From assembly GCA_018340375.1 (NCBI GenBank), contig JAFFJZ010000002.1:11984001-12048000 (forward strand): DNA of 64,000 nt. The letters run 5' to 3'. This DNA comes from Gonatopus flavifemur. Its lineage: Eukaryota > Arthropoda > Insecta > Hymenoptera > Dryinidae. Shown here one piece after another: positions 11,554-23,001 of the stretch (position 1 is its first letter; every line of letters begins with the position of its first letter). A program made the position numbers and the translations under genes. The notes beneath the pieces are model-generated. The model did no database searches and was not told the origin of the DNA. It worked only from the letters and a program-made list of their open reading frames with translations.

Positions 11554-12114
11554 AGCACAAAATATCTCAGCAACGTTTTTAAAACGTTTTAAGGATATTC
11601 CAGAAACTCATTGCTATGTCACATGAATCTCGAAATGCAATGTTTCTTATCATTTTATTGTCTTGCCTCTGCTAGTATGCATAATCAGCTACGTAGCCTA
11701 GTTCGAGCTTGTGCCAGATTTCACAAGATCGGCTTCAGTCTGACTGAAATTGGTCCGATAGTTGTGCACATTAGATTTGGTAATTCGTTACTTCCAGAAA
11801 CCTCTTCGAAAAGGAATGCTTGCAGCAATTACCACTCTCGTAGTTCATTTTCAATCACTTACCAAAAGTAGTTGAGACAAATACCATGCTAGTTAACGCG
11901 ACTACTATGTTAGTTATCACAATTAACGTGATATTTGCCTCAAGTACTAAGTAGTTGCTGTGATTAATTTTCGTAGATGGTCGAAAATCGAATGAGTGGT
12001 TACTGCAAGTATTTTTTTCCCGTGCAGATCCTAACGGAAATGTTCCACCTCGCTTTTTTCGTGTGAATTTGGTGTCAGTGCAAATCAAGTGGGAAATCAG
12101 TAGTATTTTGATAT
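11554..12114. other. MITE relic, no gene
   Basis: About 11870-12036 contains GTAGTTG and GATGGTCGAAAATCGA, words shared with the element at 55364-55507, and ends in TTTTTTTCCCGTGC, so it is a decayed relative. The left boundary is unclear. Confidence 0.5.
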
Positions 12115-12357
12115 CCCTGGTGGAAAAATTTCGTCCACTTTTCGCACGCTCGGTTTTCATCGCAAATTAGCGAAATTCAATAAAAATCCTAAAACTTCAA
12201 CAAACTCCAATGGAAGTCAACAAATTTCAATAAAAGTTACTCAATTTTGCGGACATTTGTGTTGAATTTTATCGAAATTTTGCTGAATTTTGTTGAATTT
12301 TGCTCATTTTCAATGAAAACCGAGGGAACAAAATTCAACAAAATTTTTCCACCAGGG
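12115..12357. mobile_element. MITE, CCCTGGTGGAAAAATTT ends
   Basis: CCCTGGTGGAAAAATTT and AAATTTTTCCACCAGGG are perfect 17-bp inverted repeats, with AT on both sides. The interior repeats AATTCAACAAAATTT in both orientations. 243 bp, no coding capacity. Confidence 0.85.
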
Positions 12358-12478
12358 ATTTCGCCATAAAAACACGGTGTATTTGTGAAGTTTTCACACC
12401 AATATCTTCTGAATTCTCCTGAGTGGAAAATAAGTGTGGATCCAGTAAAAAAAAAAGGGAAACGTGTAAACACGGAAA

Positions 12479-13363
12479 CACGGAAAGAATGCAGTTTAGA
12501 AATATAGTAATCTTTAATAAAAAATTGGAGAATATTTCTCAAAATCTGTGAATATTGGTTAAAATCAAAGAGTATTTCTTACGTTCGTAATAAAGATGAA
12601 ACAGTTCACATTTTTGTTTGATTTTATGTGAAAAAGAATGAAAATTCATCAATAACCCGAGAAAAAATGAATTGGATCTGCTAAGATCTGAATGATATAT
12701 CTATTTAGATAACAACAGATCTACTTAGATCTAAGTAGATTTACGTGGACCTGAATGAAAAAAGTTGTAAACTGGCCTAGATCAATTTAGATTCGAATAG
12801 ATCAATTTAGATCTGAACAGATCTGTTCACATTTACAGAGATCCAAATACAAAAGGAGCTTTGATTCGTGCTACGATCTGTGTAGATCTATCTACATCTA
12901 TTTAGATCCAAAGAGATCTACCGCATTCCATTTTTTTGATCTAAAAAGATCGAATTAGATCCTATTAGATCCCTTCAGATCTAATCCATTTTTTCTCGGG
13001 AACTCACAAATAATAGAAAAAAATATGAACTTTCCAAAAGTCGCGCATAAAATTTTACGAATTGATTAATGAAATTTCGAAATTTTGTCATCCACTTTGT
13101 AAAATTTCACGTTCGATCAACAAAATTCTGAAATTTTATTATTCACTTTTTAAATTCCATACGCGACTTCTGGAAAGTTCATATTATTTTTTTATTTTTT
13201 GTGAAGTGTTGATAAGTTTTCATTCTTTTTCAAATAAAATTCAACAAACGTGTGAACTGTTTCATCTTCATTACGAATTTGAGAAATACTCTCAGATTTT
13301 CAGAAATATTCTCCAATTTCCTAATAAAGATTACTATATTTCTGTCCTGTATTTTTCTCCGTG
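12479..13363. mobile_element. Long-armed MITE split by a GATC-rich element
   Basis: Starts CACGGAAAG and ends TTTTTCTCCGTG with AA on both sides. Its long arms are inverted copies: GAAATATAGTAATCTTTA near 12495 and TAAAGATTACTATATTTC near 13330, and further in TTTCATCTTCATTACGAA. The centre is occupied by the element at 12656-13001. A related arm sits at about 1700-1880. Plus frames near 13062-13364 are by-products. Confidence 0.8.
12656..13001. mobile_element. GATC-packed MITE, CCCGAGAAAAAATG ends
   Basis: CCCGAGAAAAAATGAATTGG matches the right end nearly perfectly in reverse (CCATTTTTTCTCGGG). AA flanks both ends. I count about 18 GATC tetramers in 346 bp, mostly as AGATCT or TAGATC variants, where about one is expected. 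There is no reading frame of note. Confidence 0.85.
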
Positions 13364-13365
13364 AA

Positions 13366-14702
13366 AAACTGACCACGTAAAAATGACATGAAAAATGAGA
13401 TTCTGATTACGGTGTGAATTTCATGTAGAATTTACTCCAGAGTCCTGTTGAATTTACATTGTTATCATGGTTACCATGGCAACAGGCTTGCCATTTACTT
13501 CAGTAGCAATGTACATCCCAGACAGCACTGAGACGTTTTGTAAATATTGACAAAACGTACCTTGTTACAAACGGGATGTTTCATAAACGGTTTGTGACGT
13601 TTTGAACAGGTCGCATAGATGTTTTTAAAACACGAAAATGTCCTGGTTCCTTTTATTTACATTCTCACAAAACGCGATTAGCACGTGACATGTTGAATTT
13701 GTCTCCATAAATTATCAAATTGATATCATCTCTGCGGATATTTTCATCCAAAACAAATCCTAAATCAATTATATTCAAGTAAAATAATCTTGTTTGTAAT
13801 AAATTACACGTATAAGGTTATGAAGTGCTGGATTTAGTGGGAAATAGTTCAACTCTAAAGCGATTTTTAATATCTTTGTTTTACTCCCTACAATATGTGT
13901 ATTTTCATGATTTTTCATGTTGTTCAGTGAGAATCGGTTGATTATGTGAAAAACAATGTTCTTAAAATTTGAATCGTTTATAAAAACGAAACGAAAATTC
14001 AAATTCACAAAATTTGATAAATCATCGTTACTTATCTTCTTGAATCAACTCCTTGAAATTGAAAAGATTGTTTGAAGAATGTGCTGCAGTATTCTGAGTC
14101 TTTAACTGGAATTGGGTCTGAATATTTTGTTATTAATTCGATTCAAACTTCAGCAACATGAAAAACAATCTGGTTTTACTATTTTTTCATGTATTAGTCA
14201 TGTATTAAACTTTGAATATAAATGATTTGTAGGTTGGCGTAGGTTAGCGACGAAAGGTGGAATTTTCATAAATCATACAAACGTTTGAACAATGTAAGTT
14301 TCAAAAATGTTTTGGAAACGTAATTTTTGGAATCAGAGGTCGAACCAATGTGAATTTGACTCCAATTGCATTCACGTCAGCAGTTACGCAGAATCCACGC
14401 GTGATTTTTCCCGTGAAATTGACCCTGCGTGTAATTCTGATGTGAAGAATTCACAAATAAAATACACCAGAAAGCCACGGCGTTGAATCGGTGTGTTTCG
14501 GTTGATTCTATCAGGAAATTAATTTCTTAATGCATAAAAACATCGTTCCTATAATGATTCTAACTTTCAAATTACTTTTGATAAACAAATTCAAACGAAG
14601 TCCTCCTCAATCAAACCCCTAACAGCAAGGAAAACGCATGGGAAAAGCGTAGGGCAGATCCCCACAGTAACGAAAATTTTGCATTCATGCAAGTTTCTCT
14701 TC
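13366..14702. other. Repeat-derived sequence, no gene
   Basis: 13370-13510 has inverted words such as GAATTTCATGTAGAATTTAC. At 13504 the motif ACATCCCAGACAGCA begins a stretch with opposed ACGTTTTG and CAAAACGT words, likely another palindromic element whose right end I cannot fix. The rest is plain AT-rich DNA. Confidence 0.45.
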
Positions 14703-14704
14703 TA

Positions 14705-14917
14705 CACGAAGAGAAAAATTCTTGCTAGAAAAGCGATTCTGAAAAATCTGCTTTGCTAAATTAACAAAATTTTCTAGCCGTCTGTATATCTACAATTCTG
14801 GGCTGCGGAATGGCAAACGCTTGTTGAAAGAGCAAATTTTTTGCTAATTCAGCAACAAGTTTCGCCTTATAGGCAAAGCAAATCTTCGAGGTTTCAGCAA
14901 CTTTTTGTCTCTGAGTG
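14705..14917. mobile_element. MITE A of a back-to-back pair
   Basis: Left end CACGAAGAGAAAAA, right end TTTTTGTCTCTGAGTG, TA on both sides. The interior TTTTCTAGCCGTCTGTATAT is shared with 54165-54391, a second copy. Its right flanking TA (14918-14919) is also the left flank of the next element. Confidence 0.75.
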
Positions 14918-14919
14918 TA

Positions 14920-15198
14920 CACGGAGAAAAAAAATTCATTGGAATAGCAAGAATTTCGCTGTCTTAACGAAACTCGCTTGTTATTATATGGACAGCAAGC
15001 AAGTCCGCTGAAGTGAACGGCGATTCGTTGTTTCAGCGAATCAAGCTTCGTAAAAATAGCGAGGAATGATAATTATAACGAATCAGTTAGTAAATACAGT
15101 GAATTAGCTCATTAACACAGTGAAATGTCATCGTTAGGTTATTCAATCCGTGCAGCGAAGACGGATTCGTTAAAATAACGAAATCTTTTTTCTCCGTG
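14920..15198. mobile_element. MITE B of a back-to-back pair, CACGGAGAAAA ends
   Basis: Starts CACGGAGAAAAAAAATTC and ends TTTTTTCTCCGTG with TA on both sides. The interior is built of AGCGAA, TTCGCTG and AACGAA words in both orientations. 279 bp. Confidence 0.88.
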
Positions 15199-15200
15199 TA

Positions 15201-15760
15201 ATTTATGGTAATTTTCTTGACACTCATAGCAGCAGAGAGGAATTCCTTCTACTTCTAAAGGGAATGCTGAACAAAGTGCTGATATCTTCCAAAACTGCGA
15301 TCAATACATTGAAAGAATTACCTTGCAAAAATTACCGTAAAATTCCAGTACTCGAAGGACAAGTGAAAATTCTTCAAAAAATTACTGCGCATCCTATAAA
15401 AATGAGGGAGTTTTTAAGCAGTTGAAAGTAATATTTTTAACAAATTTTACAAATTGCACAGTAATATTTTCAAAAATTCCTCCTTGTCCCTCGACCACTG
15501 GAATGTCACAATAATTTTTCAAAGCAGCTACCATATACTTTTTTGACCCTGGTATATCCCTGTTCTCTTCTGGTATTTATGACGAAATAATACTTGTTTC
15601 GAAGAAAAATAAGATACTCGTCGAAATGTTATAGCTGGAAAGTTAGTCTGAAGAGTTCAAACATACGATTTCTCTCCACAACGAAACACCAGTAGCAATA
15701 TGTGGATATTCTTTAAAAATGGTTAGCCCGCTTTAACGAGACTTCCTCGTAAAGTTAGAT
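15201..15760. other. Intervening sequence, no gene
   Basis: Contains opposed words AAATTACCGTAA and AAAATTACTG around 15325-15480, probably an old palindromic element without clean ends. No coding signal. Confidence 0.4.
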
Positions 15761-15764
15761 AATG

Positions 15765-16110
15765 CGCATGATCGGAATGCGTATATGTGGGTGCGTTAGT
15801 GTGTATGTTTTAGATGCGCAAACAGATGGTGACACGGGTATGCCAGGTACGTATAGCAGCTACCTGTTAGGGATCCACGATGATAGCGGCAGGTGTAACC
15901 GGTGCTTTCTTGGTAGGTAGGGAGATAGGTGTGGGTACTGTTACACAGACGTCTGCACTACACATTCGTAACTTCTCGTGCGTAACGGGGCGGTCTTGTG
16001 AACAACAAAACAGAAAAGATGAAAGGAGGAGAAGAATGACTGTTCATCGTCGTCGACGAGCGTAGTACGCCGCATATGCACACGTATCTTCGTATGTAAG
16101 TGTATATATA
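15765..16110. promoter_or_regulatory. GC-richer unique island with E-box cluster (candidate enhancer)
   Basis: About 345 bp with higher GC and CpG than the surroundings. Within about 90 bases (15823-15925) it holds CAGATGG, CCAGGTACG, CTACCTG, GCAGGTGTAACC and GGTAGGTAGG. CAGATG and CAGGTG are E-boxes, and CAGGTA-type words resemble Snail/Daughterless and Zelda sites in flies. No transposon ends or domain-bearing reading frame are seen. Function is inference only. Confidence 0.3.
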
Positions 16111-17170
16111 TTCGCCTGAGTGTAATGCGTTCACATACATACGTGAGAATTGAGGTCTGAGAAAAGACCTTTTGACGGTATAAGATATATATATATGTAT
16201 ATAATAGTCTCATAGAGACACAATGAGATCGAAGTCATAAGCGACTATATAGTTTGGATTTTGATCAAAAAAAAGGAAGAGACCTGGTCGAGAGCGATTG
16301 TTTTGTAAAATATCTGATGAAGAAAATTTAAAATTAATTCTGTTGGAAATCCCGCCATGGTATCTCATATTTTCTCATAACATTTTATTACAATTTATCA
16401 GTTTCTGTAGTGGCGTTTGGACACCAGTTTATCAAATTTTATGTGGTTCATGAGTTTCTATGATATTTTTACACAGGGAGATTTGATTTGTTTTTTTGAT
16501 GCATCAATTCACCAGTGGCGACATTTATACATTTTTTATGAAGAATTTCCATCGAGTTGCACTGTTGAACATAATCCGGTATTCTATATTGGAATTCGCA
16601 ATAATTATATCCCGTGTGAGAAGGAATAATACGTTATTACACTACGTAGATTTTTCTATAACGACAATTCACGTGAAAGAGTTTTATTGTGCTTTTATTT
16701 ATATTGTCGACGGTTATGAGTATAACCTGTTGTTTTCGTGTACAAAAGCTTTTTATCGGTTAATTCTTTTACTATTCGCACTTGCATTAGATTATGTAAT
16801 ATTGGATGTTCAATTTAAAATCAAGTTTCATTCGAATCTCTTTTGTCATACCTTGAATTGTTTCGATTGAAATGGCGCTCTGATTGTAGTGTTTCGTAAT
16901 TTCCCCCCGAGAAAGGGTTGAATTATTGTATTTGATATATCAATTTTAAGGAATGAAAATCGATATCGATATATTTCTATAACATAAGTATCAAGTTTTT
17001 ATCAAAATTTTATTGAAATGTATTTAAACTAGATATAAATTCTATAGAAACGTATCGCCCATCTCTATTATGCACCCAAGTAACATCCTCGTTATAGTAG
17101 CGTTGCAGTGACATTATAACTCTGCTAATGAATAAACATACGGCTCCTTTGTTTGTTCAGAATCTCCACA
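16111..17170. other. AT-rich stretch, no supported gene
   Basis: A 124-codon plus frame (16496-16870) has no recognisable motif. A short (TA)n run lies at about 16185-16203. ATCGATATCGATAT words occur near 16960. Confidence 0.4.
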
Positions 17171-17296
17171 CCCTGAGAGAAATAATTACTATCACCAAAA
17201 ATATATTTTCATGTTCGGAGAAATCCGTTGCTTAAGAAATATGTATTCTTGATTCAAGAAACTTTTTCTTGGTATTGATAATTATTCCTCTCAGTG
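17171..17296. mobile_element. Short MITE, CCCTGAGAGAAATAATTA ends, CA-flanked
   Basis: Left end CCCTGAGAGAAATAATTA and right end TAATTATTCCTCTCAGTG pair with few mismatches. CA lies on both sides (17169-17170, 17297-17298). 126 bp. Confidence 0.75.
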
Positions 17297-17298
17297 CA

Positions 17299-17920
17299 GT
17301 TCAAATGAAGATAATCAATGTTTTATATTAACTAGGATATGTGGGATCTATCGGAGAATTCAAAAAACATATCCTTGAAGATACGGAAACTCTCACTCAA
17401 TCATTGAGGCAAGAAAATATTTCATTCAATGGTATCTATAAAATATTTCTTTCAATCAATTAATTATTATTCCAATGAATTTTTTCAGTGCAACGTATCT
17501 CACAAAGCACTATGATCATAAAAGTTGACGCGAGAATAATCACGAGTTGAAGCTTCATCTGAAAAAAGCATGGTAATGATTGCAAATGGGAAGTGTTTTT
17601 ACAAAAAACATGTCAAAATTGCAAACAGAAGTCGTCCTTTGTTGCTGGAAAATATGAACACAGTTACAGGATCTTTTGCACAAACGAAGTACGGTTATAA
17701 TTTATGTTTTATAGAAAAATCGTGGTTGAGACTCAAAGTGTTGTGAGGACAAAGAAATATATGGTCATTATTGCGGGTGGAGACTTGTCATACAGAAAAT
17801 AATTATACTTCTAGTTTCGAATGAAGGCCTTTTGCGAAGGAGTTCAGTAAATGATGAAGACAAATTTCCGAATAATGTCATGTAAAAAAGAAAAATACAG
17901 CTATAATCACAGGTGAAGGG
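17299..17920. other. AT-rich stretch, no gene
   Basis: No coding or element structure recognised, apart from weak inverted words around 17360-17480. Confidence 0.4.
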
Positions 17921-18044
17921 TATGAAGCCGAAACTAGCGATCAAAAGCTGGGAGCCAATTGATGTAACTTGTGATAGAATCATTTCATCAAGTACTTCAG
18001 TGACAAAACTGCGTTCTTGAGAGCTATTTAATCAATTCCTGATA

Positions 18045-19305
18045 CAGGTTGGTTGAAAAGTTCCTGCGCTCACCAAGAGATAGCACTGCTAGCTCAAAAC
18101 TTTTTTTTCTCAAATTGGTATATCTGTCCTGAGACAACATGCAAAGTTACAAGTCATTCTGTCAGTTCATTCTTTGTTTACAAGCCATTTGAAGTTGACG
18201 TGTCATTGATTTTTCTTAATATGGAAAAAATTGAATATCGCGCAGTCATTAGATTCTTTGTTTTGAAGGGTTTAAAAGCAAAGGAAATTTATGAACAATT
18301 GTTAGAAGTGTATGAGGAGTCCTCACCTTCAAAACGCACCGTTGAATTTTGGTCTTGAAGACGATCCACGCGAAGGACGACCAAAAACTGCAACCACAGC
18401 AGAAATCATTGAGCATGTACATAATATGGTTAGTGAAGATCCAAGTTTGACTAAGCGTGAAATTGCTAATGCCATAGGCATCTCAGACGAACGAGTACTC
18501 CATATTTTACATGAAGAATTACGTATGAAAAAACTGTTTGGAAAGTTAGTGCCGCACACGTTAACAATTCAACAAAAACTGGATCGAAAACAAATTTCTC
18601 AGCGTAATTTGGAGCGTTTTAAGCAGAATAAAACCGACTTCTTGCGTCGTTTTATAACTATGGATGAGACTTGGATCTACCACCATGATCCTAAATTGAA
18701 ACAAGAACGTTTACAGTGGACTGAAGCTGGTTGTTCAGCTCCAAAGCAGGTGAAGTCACAACGATCAGCAAAGAAGGTTATGGCATCAGTTTTTTGGGAT
18801 GCAAAAGGAATTTTGTTCATTGATTATCTTCAGAAAGGTAAAACAATCAACTCCGAATATTACTGCAGCCTTTTGGATCAGCTGAATGAAAAAATTCGTG
18901 AGAAAAGACCTGATTTAAAGAAGAAAAAAATCATTCTTCATCAAGATAATGCACCTGCTCACAAAAGTGTTTTGACGATGGCTAAATTCAAAGAACTCAA
19001 GTACGAATTGCTTGAACATCCACCGTATTCGCCAGATTTGGCTCCTAGCGACTACTATCTCTTCAGAAATCTCAAACAATTCCTTCGTGGAAAGCATTTT
19101 TCGTCGAATGAAGAGGCCATAGCAGCCGTAGACGGTTATTTTGCAGAGCTTCCGGGAAACCATCATAAGGATGGGATAAAATTATTGGAAGATCATTGGA
19201 ACAAGTATATTGAGCTTCTAGGAGATAATATTGAATAAAAAAATATATTTCGTAACAAAAACAGTATTCTTTCATTTCGAGCGCAGAAACTTGTCAACCA
19301 ACCTG
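18045..19305 (+). mobile_element. mariner transposon, copy 1
   Basis: The 27-bp terminal repeats start CAGGTTGGTTGAAAAGTTCC and end with its inverse, two mismatches apart. TA lies on both sides (18043-18044, 19306-19307), the mariner target. At 1,261 bp it is about 30 bp shorter than an intact element would be, because of a deletion in the transposase gene. It sits in a hAT-like MITE, and a paralogue of that MITE at 55573 shows the empty TA site. Confidence 0.97.
18221..19238 (+). pseudogene. mariner transposase, frameshifted
   Basis: A cut-and-paste transposase of the Tc1/mariner superfamily. The ATG at 18221 aligns with the start of copy 2; an intact reading would be about 348 residues, the usual mariner size. 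Visible parts: N-terminal helix-turn-helix region, a second HTH at TKREIANAIGISDERVLHIL, the LVPHTLT linker motif, then the catalytic triad in TMDETW, ILHQDNAPAH and YSPDLAPSDYYLF. The last two aspartates are 34 residues apart, so DD34D. At about 18348 some 30 bases present in copy 2 are replaced by one, a net loss of 29; the first frame stops at 18358 after 45 codons. The long downstream frame lacks the first DNA-binding helices, so the product is presumably inactive. WDAKGILFIDYLQKG resembles the irritans group; subfamily is tentative. Confidence 0.95.
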
Positions 19306-19368
19306 TATGAAAGATATTCAAATCAAGTTCAATCAAAAGTTACAACGATCGGCTGCTAGCTTTTGACT

Positions 19369-19528
19369 AGGGAAAACGAGGATCGCTGAAAAATATTTGT
19401 AGTCAAAATATTAGAAGTTGGTAGTTTCATTGGTATCTTCCACAGTGAAACTGTCAATTGTTAATACATGAACTACGGATTTTTAGTGAACTCTCTACGA
19501 GTATTTTTCAGCGATCCTCGTTTTCCCT
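19369..19528. mobile_element. MITE, AGGGAAAACGAGGATCGCTGA ends
   Basis: AGGGAAAACGAGGATCGCTG is matched in reverse at the right end (CAGCGATCCTCGTTTTCCCT). A second copy is at 52003-52185. The arms include GTAGTTCATG and related words. It truncates the hAT-like MITE on its left. Confidence 0.8.
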
Positions 19529-21285
19529 GAATTGACAGTCATTTTTTTGAATATTAATAGACTCGGATTTTCCGTGTAAAAGGATAAAGCCATTTGTATG
19601 ACAAAATGTGGTCATAATTTGTGGACACAAATTTCTGCATAAGCACATCTTATGTGGAAAAAACTTTCAAAATTCTACCGTGCGAGGCAAAAAAGTGGTT
19701 AACTCAATTTTTTTGTTGAAAATAACATTCTTGTACCATTCGATTCAGAAAAGTTCCGTGAATTGAATGACATGAAATAATATTGTTAAAAAAAAATTGA
19801 GTGAATAACTTTTTTACACAGTCCAGCAGAATCATATATAATTTATAGACAATTCCACATCCTTTATATATAAGTTATATATAAATTATATACAATTTTG
19901 AATATTCATCGTGGAATAGTGATGAGCGATCGACAGGTTTCTTTTTTATAGAAGTTTTGTGGAGTTTATATTGAATTTCATAAAACTTCGATCAAAATTA
20001 TGAAATTCAATATAAACTCGATATATCTTTTATGAAAAAAACTATCAATAGCATCATTGATTCCTCATCACTGACGTGAAATGGGTTCCTCGATTAATTT
20101 GATTTGTTTCTCTCTTTATTCGTTAAGTGTGCAAAATTCGATCAAGCTCGGAATAAGACTACAGATTTGTATAAAAAACGAACCCACATCCTGTCCTTTT
20201 TACATGCATCAAGATTATTCGTAGTAAAATTACTCGATAAAAATTGCGCAGGAAGTTATTTACATTATATATTATAAGACCATCCGAAGATCACTGTACA
20301 TAATATCTTCTGTACAATATAAAAACATATAATGCGGATAGTTGAGTATATTGCATGCAATAATTAAAATGTCTGCACAGTAAAAAATATACATGCATTC
20401 ATCTTCTTCAATTATTGAACAACATGCATGGCATCAGAAATAAAAACGTATGGGCACGCTACACGAATATGAAGAAAATTTATGTATACATCAAATTTCC
20501 GTAGTCTTTTTCCTTCGAGTCCACATAAATTAGAATCAAGGACAGGCTTCTAGTACAGTTATCAACGTTTGAAATACATTTGCAACTATTTTATATTTAT
20601 AGACCATTCGTACATGATGTCGTGACTTATATTGTCTGGTTGTTTGTCATATTGACTCTATGAATTCGATGATAAATTATCTTTCTCCTCTCCCGTATCG
20701 GGAATGATACAACCTAGCTGGAAAATACTACCTAATAAATTAAAAGATGAATTATTTACGGTTATGATGGATTCCAGTATGGTATTTATTTAATAACTCA
20801 TTACATGAAATGAACGATCCGTTTGACATCAATCATTCGAATTCGATTTGTTTTTTCTTTATACATTTTCACGACTTGACATTTCGTATAATAATGAATC
20901 ATTCACTGAAATTTGTCGTAACTGAGGGTGAATTATTGAGCATCTTATTTACGCAAAAGGAATCTGAAATTACATACCCATTTGAATCTTTCATTAGTTT
21001 CTCAATGTTTACACGTGTTTTGAAACCCGAATTCTTTATTTCAAAAATTTGTATTGGAAATAATGCCTTATCCTGGAAAAATCCTCTTCCAAAAATACAC
21101 AGAATGTGGAAAATTATAAAATTTGAGGAAAAATTGAATATATAATGTAACGTTGTCCATAAGATAATAGAAATGTTGGATTCACCTTGTGCAGTTGGAG
21201 AACTGCAATTTCCCTCACTTACTTTACTTTTAGTGTGATATATGCTATGATTAGGACAATGACCATGTGAAATTTACAATTTACA
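19529..21285. other. AT-rich stretch with minor palindromes, no gene
   Basis: About 19676-19820 is an imperfect inverted repeat (AACTCAATTTTTTTG against AAAAAATTGAGT). About 19940-20045 is another (GTTTATATTGAATTTCATAA against its inverse). A 111-codon plus frame at 20810-21145 shows no motif. Confidence 0.45.
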
Positions 21286-21943
21286 CACGGAGAAAAAAGA
21301 ATTCGCTATGACAGCGATACCTGATTCGGCTGGAGCAGCGAACTTTTTAATGACGATAGCGATTTCTCAGTTGGGGCAGCAAAAATTTGATTGCTCCTCT
21401 GTATATAATACTGAAAATTTTGTTAGTCCAGCGAAAAAATTGCTTCTTAGAGTCAATCATATTGCTTTCTCAACAATTCAGTTCAGGGCATATTCTAAGG
21501 AAATTCAAGAACTAACCGAAACAAGTGTGACAAGTTTTTCTTGAATTATTTGATACTTCCTTAATTTCACTCCTGGCATAAAGTCTTATTTTTTTGCTTA
21601 CCTCTCGATATGAGACGAAAAGCTCATTCTATAACAGAGCAATATTAGATACTCGATTAAAAAAAAAAAAGGAAAACATAGAGGAAACAGGAGGAGACAT
21701 TTTACTGAAAATTGAGTAATTTTTTAAGAACTAACTGATCGTTTTCTTGTAGAATTAACTTTTCGGTGAGAACTGACCCTTATAATATGCCCTGATTCAG
21801 TTAGCTGCGTTGCCAAATTTTTAGCTAGGTTAGCAAAAGGATTTGTTATTCTATATATAATACCTCGATTCCCTGCGTTGGCAGCCTCGAAGTGTACCGT
21901 TGTTGGACTTTATAGAGGAATTTACAATTTCCTTTTTCCCGTG
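21286..21943. mobile_element. MITE, CACGGAGAAAAAAGAA ends, CA-flanked
   Basis: Left end CACGGAGAAAAAAG, right end CCTTTTTCCCGTG, and CA on both sides (21284-21285, 21944-21945). The interior is rich in AGCGA, TTCGCT and GCAGCGA words near the left end and GCTAGGTTAGCAAAAGG near the right. The middle (about 21540-21780) may be a later insertion. 658 bp. Confidence 0.65.
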
Positions 21944-21945
21944 CA

Positions 21946-22776
21946 CTGGAAGGGTTCCCACGATTTAATACTCACAGCACATTTCGCAAACATCGTGATA
22001 CCACTCGAATTAGTCTCCAAGATATCGCTTTGAAAGTTGGTAACACATACATTAAAATTTGTGATGTGCAAATTGGATATAATTTTTGCATTTTCTCTAT
22101 TCCTAAGATATGAAAATTACAGAGGATGTCGAATGAAAAATGACTTCGCAATGATGGGAAATCATTTTGACGTTCAATGAGGATGTGATTTACTGAAATT
22201 GAGTGAGAATATTTCACGTATTCATGTCCTATGTGTCATTTTACCTCATCTCCATATTGATTTTCAATACAAAATCAGTCATTTACATCTTGTTCCGTTA
22301 TTTCAGAATATTTAAATTGAAAAGACGTGCTTGAAGTGCAAATATGTGCACGCTAGGTGAAACGGTTTGTTGACTAGCGTGAGGAGAGTTTTATATTACC
22401 TTGGCCTGATATTCTAAGACTGTAATACACCCGAAAAGGAATAGCTCAACGTTTGATTTGAACAATTATGAGAACTTGTGGAAGAATCGAGGATTCGTGA
22501 AGGAGAATTATAATTAATAAGGGCAAGAGATAAGACGATTGTGAAAGAACAAAAGAAGATAAGTTATAAGTTTTTTCTGGAACAATGAAAATAGTTGGGA
22601 AGTCATTGTTAATAATGTGACAGAAAATGTAATTAGTTCGTATGTACTGATGTTGGAGATAAGTAAAAATACTGTGGAGCAGGATTTCTAGTACACCATC
22701 AATTAACTGTACGAATATTATTTTTTCAAAGGGTAAACGAATGGTGTAAAACATCTGGAATTTTTTATCTTGAATG
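21946..22776. other. AT-rich stretch, no gene
   Basis: A 102-codon minus frame (22446-22754) and an 81-codon minus frame (21972-22217) have no recognised motif. No element ends seen. Confidence 0.4.
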
Positions 22777-23001
22777 CCCTGTCACGAAAATCCAGCTGGA
22801 ATTCGACTGCGTTTCCAGCTGGGGTGCCTATTTCCAGGTGAAATCCCAGCTAGAATTTCAACTCCAACGTGGAATTTCAGTTGGAATTGGAAATCCCACA
22901 TGAAATCCAGTTGGGATTCTTGATTCCAGGTGGAGTTTCAGCTGGCAACGCAGGTTGATTTGGAATTCACGTGGAATCCCAGCTGGATTTTCGTAACAGG
23001 G
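22777..23001. mobile_element. CCAGCTGG-packed MITE, CCCTGTCACGAAAATCC ends
   Basis: CCCTGTCACGAAAATCCAGC and GCTGGATTTTCGTAACAGGG form a 20-bp inverted repeat with one mismatch. TG flanks both ends. The interior repeats CCAGCTGG, CCCAGCTGGAA and CAGTTGGAA in both orientations. These CAGCTG sites look like E-boxes but are better explained as the element's own word. 225 bp. Confidence 0.88.

Larger units (their letters stand above)
17921..19368. mobile_element. hAT-like MITE (ATGAAGCTGAAACT family) carrying mariner copy 1
   Basis: Begins TATGAAGCCGAAACTAGC and, once the mariner insert is skipped, continues colinearly with the minus strand of the copy at 55327-55695: AATCATTTCATCAAGTA, then ATTCCTGATA, then (after the insert) ATTCAAATCAAGTTCAA and CGGCTGCTAGCTTTTG. 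The right end is lost where another MITE starts at 19369. A relative at 55327-55695 has a perfect 8-bp duplication, which is why I call the family hAT-like. Confidence 0.65.

Noticed and set aside
12656..13001. GATC cluster as a methylation or replication control region
   Set aside because: Nothing here is bacterial; the cluster coincides exactly with a MITE.
22777..23001. Cluster of CAGCTG E-boxes as an enhancer
   Set aside because: The sites are the amplified word of a transposon with clear inverted ends and TG flanks.
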